This document shows positions 53,284 through 61,922 of a stretch of 64,000 nucleotides of DNA, piece by piece. The translations under genes and the position numbers were made by a program. The DNA is taken from NCBI RefSeq assembly GCF_001870735.1, contig NZ_MORL01000008.1, positions 170,901-234,900 on the forward strand, given 5' to 3'. This DNA comes from Arsenicibacter rosenii. GTDB taxonomy: Bacteria; Bacteroidota; Bacteroidia; Cytophagales; Spirosomataceae. Within the stretch, counting starts at the first letter, position 1. Each line of letters starts with the position of its first letter. Below the pieces are notes generated by a model, which searched no databases, was not told where the DNA came from, and was given only the letters and a program-made list of their open reading frames with translations.

Positions 53284-53865
53284 ATGAGTTCTATCCTTTC
53301 GCTTATCAAACGAAAAGTTTTCCGTGTCAACCGCGACCGCTGGAATTATCAGTACGATAAAGGCCTGTGGCATGGTCTGAAAGCCCTCGATGAATTAGGT
53401 CGTTTCAGCGTTGTGGTCGGGTACATAAAATTTTTAAAGCCGGATCAACCCGACATTCTCGAAATCGGGTGCGGCGAAGGTCTTTTGCAGCAACGCCTTC
53501 AGCAACAGAACTACGGGCGCTTCGTCGGCCTCGATATTTCAGACAGAGCCATTGACGCCGCGCGGGCTGACGCCGATCCGAAATGTACCTATCTGGTGGC
53601 AGATATGGACCGGTACACGCCGGAAGGCACGTTCGACATGATCGTTTTCAGCGAGTCCGTTTATTACAGCAAACACATCCTGAAAACCCTGCAACGGTAT
53701 TCACAGTTTCTGAAACCCGATGGTTTATTCCTGATTACGATCAACCAGCATAAGCACAGCGATACCTATTGGACTGAAATTATGGCTGGTGTTCAGTTGG
53801 TTGACGAAACTGTCGTAACCACATCAAAGGGCGTTTTCGACTGCCGTGTTTTCCGGCCTCACTAA
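53284..53865 (+). CDS. Class I SAM-dependent methyltransferase (193 aa)
   Basis: Rossmann-like methyltransferase. Motif I DILEIGCGEGLLQQRL near residue 58, acidic loop VGLDISDRAIDAAR (ribose-binding), motif II-like YLVADMDRYTPEGTFDMIVF and a motif III-type LKPDGLFLITINQ. Small size without extra domains. The substrate is not readable. Its start lies 74 bp after the 28-bp array. Confidence 0.85.
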   Translation: MSSILSLIKRKVFRVNRDRWNYQYDKGLWHGLKALDELGRFSVVVGYIKFLKPDQPDILEIGCGEGLLQQRLQQQNYGRFVGLDISDRAIDAARADADPKCTYLVADMDRYTPEGTFDMIVFSESVYYSKHILKTLQRYSQFLKPDGLFLITINQHKHSDTYWTEIMAGVQLVDETVVTTSKGVFDCRVFRPH

Positions 53866-53944
53866 TTTTTACGCTTAATGCATCCGGCCCTCTTCCCTGG
53901 CACATGATTTGCCGGTTGAGGCCATAAAAACAGCTTTCCGTACT

Positions 53945-54481
53945 ATGCAGCTATTACTGGGTATTGGCTCACGCGTCCGTCACAGCGAATTCGGCGTAGG
54001 GGTTATTATCAATCTTAAATCTACCGGATATACCATTACATTCGTGGAAGAAGGTGTCAAAGTCATAAAATTTGACACCCCGCTCGATGTCATCGAACAA
54101 ATCGAACCCGACAGTGACCTTGTCAGTCTGTTTGATGTGGAGCAATCGCTTTCACGCATCCTGCAGAAATGGGTTGATCAGACTGAAATAATCCCCCTCG
54201 GCGACAGGTGGAAAGGCGGTAAGCTCATCCTGAAGCCGGGGCGAAACGACCTGGCAACCAAGGAAATACCGATCGACACATTCTTCCATAAAATTGTCAT
54301 GATCCGCGACCGGCTGCGCGTACTCGAGCAGCGGGTAAATGCCAGCGAGCTCGACGACGAAGCGAAAATAAACATCCAGCAATACATCACCCGTATATAC
54401 GGGAGTCTCACTTCATTCAACTTATTATTCAAAAATAGTGTTCAGGGCTTTACCGGAGATAAATCCTCGGCAGATAGCTAG
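53945..54481 (+). CDS. Hypothetical protein with Tudor/SH3-like N-terminus (178 aa)
   Basis: The N-terminal segment GSRVRHSEFGVGVIINL resembles the small SH3/Tudor-like (DUF3553 or UvrD C-terminal) motif that occurs at the end of DNA repair helicases; here it stands alone. The middle and C-terminus are helical (IVMIRDRLRVLEQRVNASEL, a probable coiled coil). I start at ATG 53945 (MQLLLGIGSRV); TTG 53909 would add 12 residues. Followed by a terminator shared with xerD. Confidence 0.65.
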   Translation: MQLLLGIGSRVRHSEFGVGVIINLKSTGYTITFVEEGVKVIKFDTPLDVIEQIEPDSDLVSLFDVEQSLSRILQKWVDQTEIIPLGDRWKGGKLILKPGRNDLATKEIPIDTFFHKIVMIRDRLRVLEQRVNASELDDEAKINIQQYITRIYGSLTSFNLLFKNSVQGFTGDKSSADS

Positions 54482-54569
54482 GAAATTGGCATGATTATGG
54501 CTACATTTACTTTTAGGTACAGACAGATAAAATAGTGTATTGGACTAGGGTTAAAACAGAGACAGTGGA

Positions 54570-54600
54570 ATCCCCGCTTTCGTGATGGCGGGGATTTTTT
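54570..54600. terminator. Bidirectional terminator before xerD
   Basis: AATCCCCGC and GCGGGGATT around a short loop, then a T tract; between convergent stops. Confidence 0.85.
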
Positions 54601-54607
54601 TGTGCCC

Positions 54608-55525
54608 TTACCGTCGGCTTCTCGGGTGATAATCGATCAGAGTCTGTTTGAGGTAATCGCGGTCGAGGTGCGTATAAATCTCCGTTGTCGTGATGGATTC
54701 GTGGCCCAGCATCTGTTGTACCGCCCGCAAATCGGCCCCGCCCTCAATCAAATGGGTTGCAAACGAATGGCGGAAGGTATGCGGGCTGATCGACTTCTGA
54801 ATCCCTGCCTCCAGCGCCAGCCGCTGTATGGTCTTAAACACCGATACCCGCGATAATCCTCCACCCCGCAGATTCAGAAACACCAGATCCTCGGCTCCTT
54901 TCTGTACTTCCAGCCCCTGCCGCACATGCTCAATGTAGAGACTTGTGTAATGAATGGCATCTTTTCCGATCGGTACGAGCCGCACTTTACTGCCTTTCCC
55001 GAAAACCCGGATAAATCCCACGTCAAAGTGGCAGTTGGTCAGCCGGAGATCCAGCAGTTCCGACACCCGCAGGCCCGAGCTATAGAGTGTTTCGAGCATC
55101 GCACGGTCGCGCGTGCCGCCCGGCGTCGACAGGTCAACGGCGGCGAGCATGGCCTCAATTTCCGGAAAGCTGAGCGTATCCGGTAATTTCCGGCCCAGCT
55201 TCGGGGCTTCGACCAGCTGCGTCGGATCGTGCTGAATCAGGTTTTCCAGCAGTAAATACTTATAAAACGCTTTCAGCCCCGACAGAATCCGCGCCTGACT
55301 GTGGGCCGACAAGCCCATTTCGGCCAGGTATTTCAGGAAATTCATCAGGTGTTTTTCCGTCACCTGAAACGGCGACGGTACGTCATGGCCCGACTCCTGC
55401 CCCATCAGCTCAAGGTATTCCCAAAGCTTCGCTACATCGTGCAGATACGCTTCTACGGAGTTTTCTGACAGCGAACGCTCGAGGGTCAGGTAGTTCTTGA
55501 ATGCGTTTATATAACTTTGCCACAT
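54608..55525 (-). CDS. xerD: Tyrosine recombinase XerD
   Basis: Site-specific recombinase that resolves chromosome dimers at dif. Catalytic residues: YSSGLRVSELLDLR (Arg I), HTFRHSFATHLIEGG (His-x-x-Arg) and LGHESITTTEIYTH (His/Trp position and nucleophile Tyr). The N-terminal SAM-like domain contains FKNYLTLERSLSENSVEAY. 305 aa fits XerC/D. It is divergent from aroQ with only 16 bp between start codons. Confidence 0.92.
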   Translation of the reverse strand: MWQSYINAFKNYLTLERSLSENSVEAYLHDVAKLWEYLELMGQESGHDVPSPFQVTEKHLMNFLKYLAEMGLSAHSQARILSGLKAFYKYLLLENLIQHDPTQLVEAPKLGRKLPDTLSFPEIEAMLAAVDLSTPGGTRDRAMLETLYSSGLRVSELLDLRLTNCHFDVGFIRVFGKGSKVRLVPIGKDAIHYTSLYIEHVRQGLEVQKGAEDLVFLNLRGGGLSRVSVFKTIQRLALEAGIQKSISPHTFRHSFATHLIEGGADLRAVQQMLGHESITTTEIYTHLDRDYLKQTLIDYHPRSRR

Positions 55526-55541
55526 ACTCCTTTATTTACGC

Positions 55542-55964
55542 ATGAAAAAAATTCTGGTACTGAACGGCCCTAATCTCAATCTGTTAGGCAAACGAGAACC
55601 CCATATTTACGGCAGCCGGACATTTATCGACTACCTCGAAACGCTGGAGCAACAGTTTCCCGACGTGCAAATTCACTATTTTCAGTCAAATCACGAAGGC
55701 GAACTGATCGATAAAATTCATGAGCTGGGCTTTACCATCGACGGCATCGTGATTAACGCCGGTGCTTACACCCATACCTCCATTGCCATTGCCGACGCCT
55801 TATCGGCGGTAACGGCACCGGCCGTTGAGGTGCATATTTCCAACGTACACGCCCGTGAGGCATTCCGTCATCACAGCTATCTGTCGGCCAAATGCAAAGG
55901 GGTTGTGGTTGGTCTGGGGCTAATGGGCTACGAGATGGCCGTTCGCTATTTGCTCAGCCTATGA
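55542..55964 (+). CDS. aroQ: 3-dehydroquinate dehydratase, type II
   Basis: Shikimate-pathway dehydratase (dodecamer). Signatures: LNGPNLNLLGKREPHIYGS, FQSNHEGELIDKIHE, INAGAYTHTSIAIADA and VEVHISNVHAREAFRHHSYL (catalytic Tyr, His and Arg region). 140 aa is typical. The last codons overlap the next start (ATGA), coupling it to the aminotransferase. Confidence 0.96.
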   Translation: MKKILVLNGPNLNLLGKREPHIYGSRTFIDYLETLEQQFPDVQIHYFQSNHEGELIDKIHELGFTIDGIVINAGAYTHTSIAIADALSAVTAPAVEVHISNVHAREAFRHHSYLSAKCKGVVVGLGLMGYEMAVRYLLSL

Positions 55965-56998
55965 TTACGTTTTATCCTGGTCCGTCGAAAATATACCCGC
56001 AGGTAGCTGATTATGCTGCGGAAGCCCTGCGTGATGGCATCGTCAGCCAGAACCACCGCAGTCCGGAATTTATGGGCATAGTGGCCGAAACCATGCGGCT
56101 CCTGCGCGAAAAACTGGCCATTCCGGCTGGATACCATATTGCCTTTACGTCTTCGGCAACGGAGTGCTGGGAAGTAGTTGCCCAATCGCTGACCGCCGAG
56201 ACCAGCCTGCACGCCACCAACGGCGCTTTTGGAGAGAAGTGGCGGCAGTATGCCCACCGCATCAAACCACCTTATACCATCAGCGAGGCCGACGTGCTGT
56301 GCATTGTCCAGAATGAGACCTCCAACGGCACCCAGGTACCGATGTCGATGCTGGCCACGTTCCGGCAACAATTCAGTGGCCTGATTGCGGTTGATGCGGT
56401 ATCGTCGATGGCAGGGCTTCAATTCGACTGGGCGCTGGCCGACGTCTGGTTTGCCTCCGTACAAAAATGCTTCGGCCTACCGGCGGGGCTGGCGGTGCTG
56501 GTGTACTCCCCGCAGGCCCTCGAACAGGCAGAACGCATCGGCGAACAGGCGCACTACAACAGTCTGTTGTTTATGCACGACAATTTCCGGAAGTTTCAGA
56601 CGCCTTACACCCCCAACGGCCTGGGCATTTACCTGCTCATGCGGGTATTGCAGCAAATCCCGGACATTGCCGTAACCGATCAGCTGATCCGGCAGCGGGC
56701 TGCCGGCTGGTACGCTTTTTTTGAGCAGGATTTGGCCCGCTCGCCCTTCCGGCCGCTGATCGGTGCAGAAGACGCGGAGGGGGCTGTCCGGTCGGATACA
56801 GTCATTGCCGTGACAGGCGCGGAGGCGGATATTAAAGCGGTGAAAACGAAGGCAAAACAGGCTGGCCTGATCTTGGGCAGCGGCTACGGCAACTGGAAAG
56901 ATAACACCTTCCGGATTGCCAATTTCCCGGCCATAACAGCCGAAGAGATCGGAAATTTAAAAGACTTTTTACGTCAGGAATACGGTTTCCGTGCGTAA
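55961..56998 (+). CDS. SerC-like class V aminotransferase (345 aa)
   Basis: Fold type I PLP enzyme resembling phosphoserine aminotransferase: the start MITFYPGPSKIYP matches the SerC-type NFxPGPxxLP opening, QNHRSPEFMGIVAET is close to the SerC helix, and the pyridoxal lysine is in ASVQKCFGLPAGLAVL (about 191). I start at ATG 55961, which overlaps the aroQ stop by 4 nt. Function as SerC is plausible but not proven, because similar proteins also act on other amino donors. Confidence 0.8.
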   Translation: MITFYPGPSKIYPQVADYAAEALRDGIVSQNHRSPEFMGIVAETMRLLREKLAIPAGYHIAFTSSATECWEVVAQSLTAETSLHATNGAFGEKWRQYAHRIKPPYTISEADVLCIVQNETSNGTQVPMSMLATFRQQFSGLIAVDAVSSMAGLQFDWALADVWFASVQKCFGLPAGLAVLVYSPQALEQAERIGEQAHYNSLLFMHDNFRKFQTPYTPNGLGIYLLMRVLQQIPDIAVTDQLIRQRAAGWYAFFEQDLARSPFRPLIGAEDAEGAVRSDTVIAVTGAEADIKAVKTKAKQAGLILGSGYGNWKDNTFRIANFPAITAEEIGNLKDFLRQEYGFRA

Positions 56999-57037
56999 TG
57001 TGCCGATCTTTGCCGCTTCTTATCATGTCATCAACCT

Positions 57038-57604
57038 ATGGAACTCAACTTTAAAGAAGTCATCTCGGTAACGCTCATTCTGTTTTCGGTGATTGATATC
57101 GTCGGCTCACTGCCGGTTATCATTGACCTTCGCCAGAAGGTCGGGAAGATTGAATCGGAGAAAGCAACACTGGCGTCGGGCCTGCTCATGCTGTTGTTTC
57201 TTTTTCTGGGCGAAAGCATTCTGAAGCTCTTCGGAGTCGATGTATCGTCGTTTGCCGTAGCCGGAGCGCTGATCATTTTTCTGATCGGGCTGGAGATGAT
57301 TCTGGGAAGAACCATTTTTAAAGCGGAAGTCTCAACGGGGGGGGCTACCCACATTGTGCCGATTGCGTTTCCGCTTATTGCCGGGGCCGGTACCTTAACG
57401 ACCCTGCTCTCGCTCAAAGCTGAGTATCAGACAATCAACATCATTGGCGGAATTCTGATCAATCTGGCCCTGATTTATATTGTGTTGCGGGCTTCGGAGT
57501 GGCTCGAAACACGCATAGGTCCCGGCGGGCTGAATGTGCTCCGGAAAATTTTCGGCATCATCCTCCTCGCTATTGCCATTAAACTGTTCAAGAGTAACTT
57601 CTGA
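57038..57604 (+). CDS. MarC family membrane protein (188 aa)
   Basis: Polytopic inner-membrane protein of the MarC/UPF0056 family. The family start VISVTLILFSVIDIVGSLPV, the loop GAGTLTTLLSLKAEYQ and the final helix IFGIILLAIAIKLFKS are visible; about six membrane segments. Function unknown, once linked to multiple antibiotic resistance in E. coli but not confirmed. The 40-bp array begins 2 bp after its stop codon. Confidence 0.88.
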   Translation: MELNFKEVISVTLILFSVIDIVGSLPVIIDLRQKVGKIESEKATLASGLLMLLFLFLGESILKLFGVDVSSFAVAGALIIFLIGLEMILGRTIFKAEVSTGGATHIVPIAFPLIAGAGTLTTLLSLKAEYQTINIIGGILINLALIYIVLRASEWLETRIGPGGLNVLRKIFGIILLAIAIKLFKSNF

Positions 57605-57605
57605 C

Positions 57606-58134
57606 TATGATTTTTATGATTGAATGAGTGACAGGATTGCGGACCTGTGATTTTTGTGATTGAATGAATGACAGGATTGCGGACCTGTGATTTTTGTGAT
57701 TGAAGGAGTGACAGGATTGCGGACCTGTGATTTTTGTGATTGAATGAATGACAGGATTGCGGACCTGTGATTTTTGTGATTGAATGAATGACAGGATTGC
57801 GGACCTATGATTTTTGTGATTGAATGAATGACAGGATTGCGGACCTATGATTTTTGTGATTGAATGAATGACAGGATTGCGGACCTATGATTTTTGTGAT
57901 TGAATGAATGACAGGATTGCGGACCTATGATTTTTGTGATTGAATGAATGACAGGATTGCGGACCTATGATTTTTGTGATTGAATGAATGACAGGATTGC
58001 GGACCTATGATTTTTGTGATTGAATGAATGACAGGATTGCGGACCTATGATTTTTGTGATTGAATGAATGACAGGATTGCGGACCTATGATTTTTGTGAT
58101 TGAATGAATGACAGGATTGCGGACCTATGATTTT
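57606..58134. repeat. 40-bp tandem repeat, 13 copies
   Basis: Unit: TGAATGAATG, ACAGGATTGC, GGACCT(G/A)TGA, TTTTTGTGAT, at 57621, 57661 and so on to 58101, with a partial unit on each end. The first four copies read ACCTGTGA and some have GAGTG or GGAGTG variants; copies 5-13 read ACCTATGA and are almost identical. It is related in inverse orientation to the repeat at 58715-58970. Confidence 0.97.
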
Positions 58135-58216
58135 CAGGAGTGAAGATGTGGCAGATCGTGTTTTAATCAGCAAGCTCATTTAATCTTAAAACAGATAGCT
58201 ACTTGGCTTGAGGTAT

Positions 58217-58286
58217 ATCGTCTAAATATGGTTTGGCGCTGATGAACAGACGTCAGCGTATTCACTCACCAAAACATTGAGACGAT
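58217..58286 (+). promoter_or_regulatory. Leader hairpins before the GxxExxY gene
   Basis: ATCGTCT (58217-58223) pairs with AGACGAT (58280-58286), enclosing the start codon, and inside it CGCTGA (58237-58242) pairs with TCAGCG (58253-58258). The structure could hide the ATG at 58285. Confidence 0.4.
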
Positions 58287-58683
58287 GATTGACCACCAGT
58301 ATAAACATTCCGAATTGACCGGCCGGATTATCGGATGTGCTATGGAGGTACACAAACAGATTGGAAATGGCTTTCAGGAAGTAATATACCAGAGAGCCTT
58401 GTCCATTGAGCTCGACCTGGCTGGTATTGAGCATAAACGCGAGTTCGTCATGCCCGTTTACTACCGGCAACAATTGATCGGCAAACGGCGTGTTGATTTT
58501 TTAATTGAAGACATACTGGCTGTTGAGCTCAAGGCCGTTATCCAGTTGGAAGACGTTCATCTCGCTCAGGCCATAAATTACCTCGAAGCCTATAACCTGG
58601 AAATCGGCTTACTCATTAATTTTGGCAGCCGGAGTCTCCAGTTCAAGCGGGTCAGCAACAATAAATTTAAACCATTACCCTGA
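58285..58683 (+). CDS. GxxExxY family protein (PDDEXK_3-like, 132 aa)
   Basis: Short protein of the GxxExxY family (PF13366 type), a PD-(D/E)xK-like fold of unknown function. Seen: GFQEVIY (Gly29, Glu32, Tyr35; the name motif), RVDFLIEDILAVELKAV with D71, E81 and K83 spaced like a PD-(D/E)xK active site, and AINYLEAYNLEIGLLINFG at the C-terminus. Normal family length. The gene lies alone between two inverted tandem arrays, 150 bp after the left array and 32 bp before the right one. Nuclease activity is inferred from the fold only. Confidence 0.88.
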   Translation: MIDHQYKHSELTGRIIGCAMEVHKQIGNGFQEVIYQRALSIELDLAGIEHKREFVMPVYYRQQLIGKRRVDFLIEDILAVELKAVIQLEDVHLAQAINYLEAYNLEIGLLINFGSRSLQFKRVSNNKFKPLP

Positions 58684-58714
58684 TTCAGTACGAGCATTGA
58701 GCCAAAATCAGCGT

Positions 58715-58970
58715 AATCATTGAATCATACTAATCACATTCCGAACACTTAATCATTCAATCATTGAATCATACTAATCACAGCCCGAATCATTGAATCA
58801 TACCAATCACAGTCCGAATCACTTAATCATTGAATCATACTAATCACAGTCCGAATCACTTAATCATTGAATCATACCAATCACAGTCCGAACACTTAAT
58901 CATTGAATCATACCAATCACAGTCCGAATCACTTAATCATTCAATCATTGAACCATACTAATCACAGTCC
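58715..58970. repeat. 36-37-bp degenerate tandem repeat, about 7 units, inverse of the 40-bp array
   Basis: Unit: AATCATTGAATCATAC(T/C), AATCACAGTCCG, AATCACTT, with small indels and two longer units carrying an extra AATCATTC. The reverse complement (GATTCGGACTGTGATT...) aligns with the left array unit (GATTGCGGACCTGTGATT...), so the two arrays point at each other across the GxxExxY gene. It ends 17 bp before the MazG-like start. Confidence 0.92.
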
Positions 58971-58986
58971 GAATCATAGTCCTGTT

Positions 58987-59451
58987 ATGCAGTCACCAGA
59001 CGCCTTAAACGACGTTGCGGAATTTCACCGTACGTTTCATCATCCGATTCTGGAAACCCCTCAGATTCCGGCCGAAAACCGTTGCCAGTTACGGATCGCG
59101 TTATTAGCCGAAGAATTGAAAGAGCTTGAAACAGCCATTGCCCAAAACGATATTGTCGAAGTAGCCGATGCGCTCTGCGACCTGCAATACGTCCTGGCCG
59201 GTGCCATCCTTGAGTTTGGGCTGGGCGGGAAATTTAAAACACTGTTCGACGAAGTACAGCGGTCGAACCTCAGCAAAGCCTGCCATACAGTCGAAGAAGC
59301 CGAAGCCACTGTGGCGCATTATCAGGCCAAAGGCGTCGAATGCCATTATATTGAGTCCGACGGCAAATACCTCGTTTACCGGACCGCCGATCAGAAAACG
59401 CTGAAAAACGTTAACTATTCACCGGCCGATCTCGTTTCAATTTTAAATTAA
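58987..59451 (+). CDS. MazG-like nucleotide pyrophosphohydrolase (154 aa)
   Basis: All-alpha NTP pyrophosphatase superfamily (MazG/PRA-PH/phage HIS-ME type). The metal-binding ExxE...ExxD signature is LLAEELKELETA followed by EVADALCDLQYV. The N-terminus VAEFHRTFHHP and the C-terminal YQAKGVECHYIESDGKYLVY resemble the phosphoribosyl-ATP pyrophosphohydrolase-like proteins annotated in Bacteroidetes. I start at ATG 58987; an in-frame ATG at 58903 lies in the repeat array and was rejected. Confidence 0.85.
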   Translation: MQSPDALNDVAEFHRTFHHPILETPQIPAENRCQLRIALLAEELKELETAIAQNDIVEVADALCDLQYVLAGAILEFGLGGKFKTLFDEVQRSNLSKACHTVEEAEATVAHYQAKGVECHYIESDGKYLVYRTADQKTLKNVNYSPADLVSILN

Positions 59452-59469
59452 CAGGCTTCTTTCCCGTCT

Positions 59470-60735
59470 ATGAAACCCTATTCGTTCACCGTCGTTGACC
59501 GTTTTCTGCGCTACGTACAGATCGATACCCAGTCGGACCCACAGTCAACGGCTAACCCATCGACCGAAAAGCAGAAAAACCTAAGCCGCGTGCTGGTGCA
59601 GGAATTACTGGACATGGGCATTGCCGACGCTGAACTCGACCCGTTCGGGTACGTGTATGCCACCATTCCGGCCAATACGGATAAACCGAATGTGCCGGTC
59701 ATCTGCTTCTGCTCGCACGTAGATACCTCGCCGGACGTAACCGGAGCCGGGGTGAAGCCGATTATTCATTACAACTACGACGGCAGCGATATTATACTGC
59801 CCGAGCGCGAGACACCGGCCGACCCGCCTCAGGTAATCCGGCTGGCCGATCACCCCGACCTGAGCAATCAGATTGGCAATGACATCATTACCGCCAGCGG
59901 CACAACCCTCCTCGGCGCTGACAATAAGGCGGGTGTAGCCGAAATTATGGACGCCGCCCATTACCTGCTGACGCATCCAGAGGTAAAACACTGTCAGATC
60001 CGGATTCTGTTTACACCCGACGAAGAAATCGGCCGTGGCACCGAAAAAGTGGATTTGCAACGGCTGGGCGCTGATTTCGGCTATACCATCGACGGCGAAT
60101 CGCTGGGGACGCTGGAGGATGAAACGTTCTCGGCCGACGCAGTAAAAATCACGATTCAGGGCGTCAGTACACACCCGGGCTTTGCTAAGGGCAAACTCGA
60201 AAATGCGCTGAAGATTGCCGCCGATATCCTGGCAGCGCTGCCCAAAGACCGCCTCTCGCCGGAAACCACCGAGGAAAAAGAAGGCTTTGTGCACCCGACA
60301 CGCCTGGAAGGAAATCAGGACAAGGCGGTGCTGGAGTTCATTATCCGTGATTTTACCGTAGCCGGTCTACTCGAAAAGGAGCACTATCTCGAAGACCTGA
60401 CCAACCGGATTCTGCAACAATACTATCCGGCATCGACGGCGACCATTCAGGTGTTCGAACAGTACCGCAACATGAAAGAGGTGCTGGATCAGCATCCGGC
60501 CGTAGTCGAAAATGCGCTGGAAGGCATCCGGCGGGCAGGGCTGCTGGCCGAACAACGCAGTATCCGGGGTGGTACCGACGGCTCACGGCTTTCGTTTATG
60601 GGCCTGCCTTGCCCGAATATTTTTGCCGGCGAGCATGCCTTTCACTCCCGCCAGGAGTGGGTTTCGGTTCAGGATATGCACAAGGCCGTTGAGGTAATTG
60701 TGCGTGTTGCCCAGGTCTGGGAAGAACGCGCATAA
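59470..60735 (+). CDS. pepT: Peptidase T (tripeptidase)
   Basis: M20B zinc tripeptidase releasing N-terminal residues from tripeptides. Motifs: VPVICFCSHVDTSPDVTG (His and Asp), TTLLGADNKAGVAEIMDA, ILFTPDEEIGRGTEKVDL (catalytic Glu pair) and C-terminal IRGGTDGSRLSFMGLPCPNIFAGEHAFH-type region (His). 421 aa is normal (about 410 in E. coli). 18 bp after the MazG-like gene. Confidence 0.95.
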   Translation: MKPYSFTVVDRFLRYVQIDTQSDPQSTANPSTEKQKNLSRVLVQELLDMGIADAELDPFGYVYATIPANTDKPNVPVICFCSHVDTSPDVTGAGVKPIIHYNYDGSDIILPERETPADPPQVIRLADHPDLSNQIGNDIITASGTTLLGADNKAGVAEIMDAAHYLLTHPEVKHCQIRILFTPDEEIGRGTEKVDLQRLGADFGYTIDGESLGTLEDETFSADAVKITIQGVSTHPGFAKGKLENALKIAADILAALPKDRLSPETTEEKEGFVHPTRLEGNQDKAVLEFIIRDFTVAGLLEKEHYLEDLTNRILQQYYPASTATIQVFEQYRNMKEVLDQHPAVVENALEGIRRAGLLAEQRSIRGGTDGSRLSFMGLPCPNIFAGEHAFHSRQEWVSVQDMHKAVEVIVRVAQVWEERA

Positions 60736-60768
60736 AACATAACCTACTAAGTATCAAGACACTTTCCT

Positions 60769-60834
60769 ACCATACAGGCACATAAGAAAACAAAGAGCAA
60801 CAAACCCGATGTTACCTGTGTGCCAGTATGGTAT
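60769..60834 (+). terminator. Hairpin after pepT
   Basis: CCATACAGGCACA and TGTGCCAGTATGG complement at 12 of 13 positions across about 35 nt, followed by TATTTTATTATTT. Confidence 0.55.
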
Positions 60835-60918
60835 TTTATTATTTCCCTGCCTCCATAGTAGTACTTTCCAAACCTTTCGAACAACAGCCGATTAAGCCTA
60901 CATAATTACTCGATTTTT

Positions 60919-61869
60919 ATGGAAGCTTTAACCACAACCCAACCGCTTACGGCTTACGACGTCACTGATGATGTTCGTGGGCTGAAAACCGTATTCGTCA
61001 ATCTGTATTTTGTGGGTCATCCCGGACAGGGAAATCCATGGGTGCTGGTTGATGCCGGACTGCCGGGCTATGCCGATCAAATCCGGCAGCGGGCCGAACA
61101 ACTGTTTGGAGAAGATAATCCGCCGCGTGCCATCGTATTGACGCACGGGCACGGTGACCATGTTGGCTCACTTGAAACATTGCTGGAAGACTGGCAGGTG
61201 CCGGTCTATGCCCACCGGCTCGAACACCCGTATCTGACCGGTAAGGCGAGCTATCCGCCGCCGGATCCCGGTATTGGCGGTGGTCTGATGGCCTATATGT
61301 CGTGGTTTTTTCCGACCAATCCTATTGATATCAGCACGAATTTACGACCGCTTCCGGATAGCGGTACGATTCGGGAACTGCCGGGCTGGCGGTTCATTCA
61401 TACGCCGGGACACGCACCGGGCCATATTTCCCTCTTCCGCGACAGCGACCGGACGCTCATTGCCGGTGATGCTTTTGTCACCACCAACCAGAACTCAGCC
61501 TATGCCGTAGCGACGCAAAAGGTAGAACTGCACGGGCCGCCCGCCTATTTTACCATCGACTGGGAAGCCGCCCGGCATTCTGTTGACCGGCTGGCCGGCC
61601 TGCATCCGGCGGCAGTAGGTGCCGGTCACGGACAAGCTGTTCGCGGACTGGATTTACAGATTGAGCTCAGCCGCCTGGTCAATAACTTCGACAAGCGCTC
61701 GATTCCGTCAAAAAATGGCCGCTATGTAAAAGAAGCCGTCGTGGCCGATGAAAACGGCATTGTGTCGATGCCATCGCCAACTTCGTTCTACGTCGCCCGT
61801 GCGATCGGCATTGGGGTGTTAACCGGTTTAGTAGCGGCGGGGATCGGTAAGCTAATGAAGCGTAATTGA
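60919..61869 (+). CDS. MBL-fold metallo-hydrolase (316 aa)
   Basis: Metallo-beta-lactamase superfamily hydrolase. The HxHxDH motif is LTHGHGDHVGS near residue 75; the other ligands are FIHTPGHAPGHISLF (His), IAGDAFV (Asp) and VGAGHGQAV (His). A C-terminal helix (ARAIGIGVLTGLVAAGIGKL) is hydrophobic enough to be a membrane tail. The N-terminus is more like lactonase/glyoxalase II relatives than antibiotic-degrading enzymes. Substrate unknown. Confidence 0.85.
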   Translation: MEALTTTQPLTAYDVTDDVRGLKTVFVNLYFVGHPGQGNPWVLVDAGLPGYADQIRQRAEQLFGEDNPPRAIVLTHGHGDHVGSLETLLEDWQVPVYAHRLEHPYLTGKASYPPPDPGIGGGLMAYMSWFFPTNPIDISTNLRPLPDSGTIRELPGWRFIHTPGHAPGHISLFRDSDRTLIAGDAFVTTNQNSAYAVATQKVELHGPPAYFTIDWEAARHSVDRLAGLHPAAVGAGHGQAVRGLDLQIELSRLVNNFDKRSIPSKNGRYVKEAVVADENGIVSMPSPTSFYVARAIGIGVLTGLVAAGIGKLMKRN

Positions 61870-61875
61870 ACTGAA

Positions 61876-61921
61876 GCCGGCCATCCGGGAGGTTTTAAAC
61901 TTTCCGGATGGCCGGCCTTCA
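61876..61921. terminator. Strong bidirectional terminator before gldD
   Basis: GCCGGCCATCCGG and CCGGATGGCCGGC are perfect 13-bp arms around a loop of about 14 nt; between convergent stops. Confidence 0.85.
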
Positions 61922-61922
61922 T

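Noticed and set aside
57606-58134. CRISPR array
   Set aside because: 40-bp units are contiguous with no unique spacers.
58903-58986. Earlier start for the MazG-like protein
   Set aside because: Lies within the degenerate repeat; the extra residues are a translation of the repeat (Asn/His/Ser-rich).
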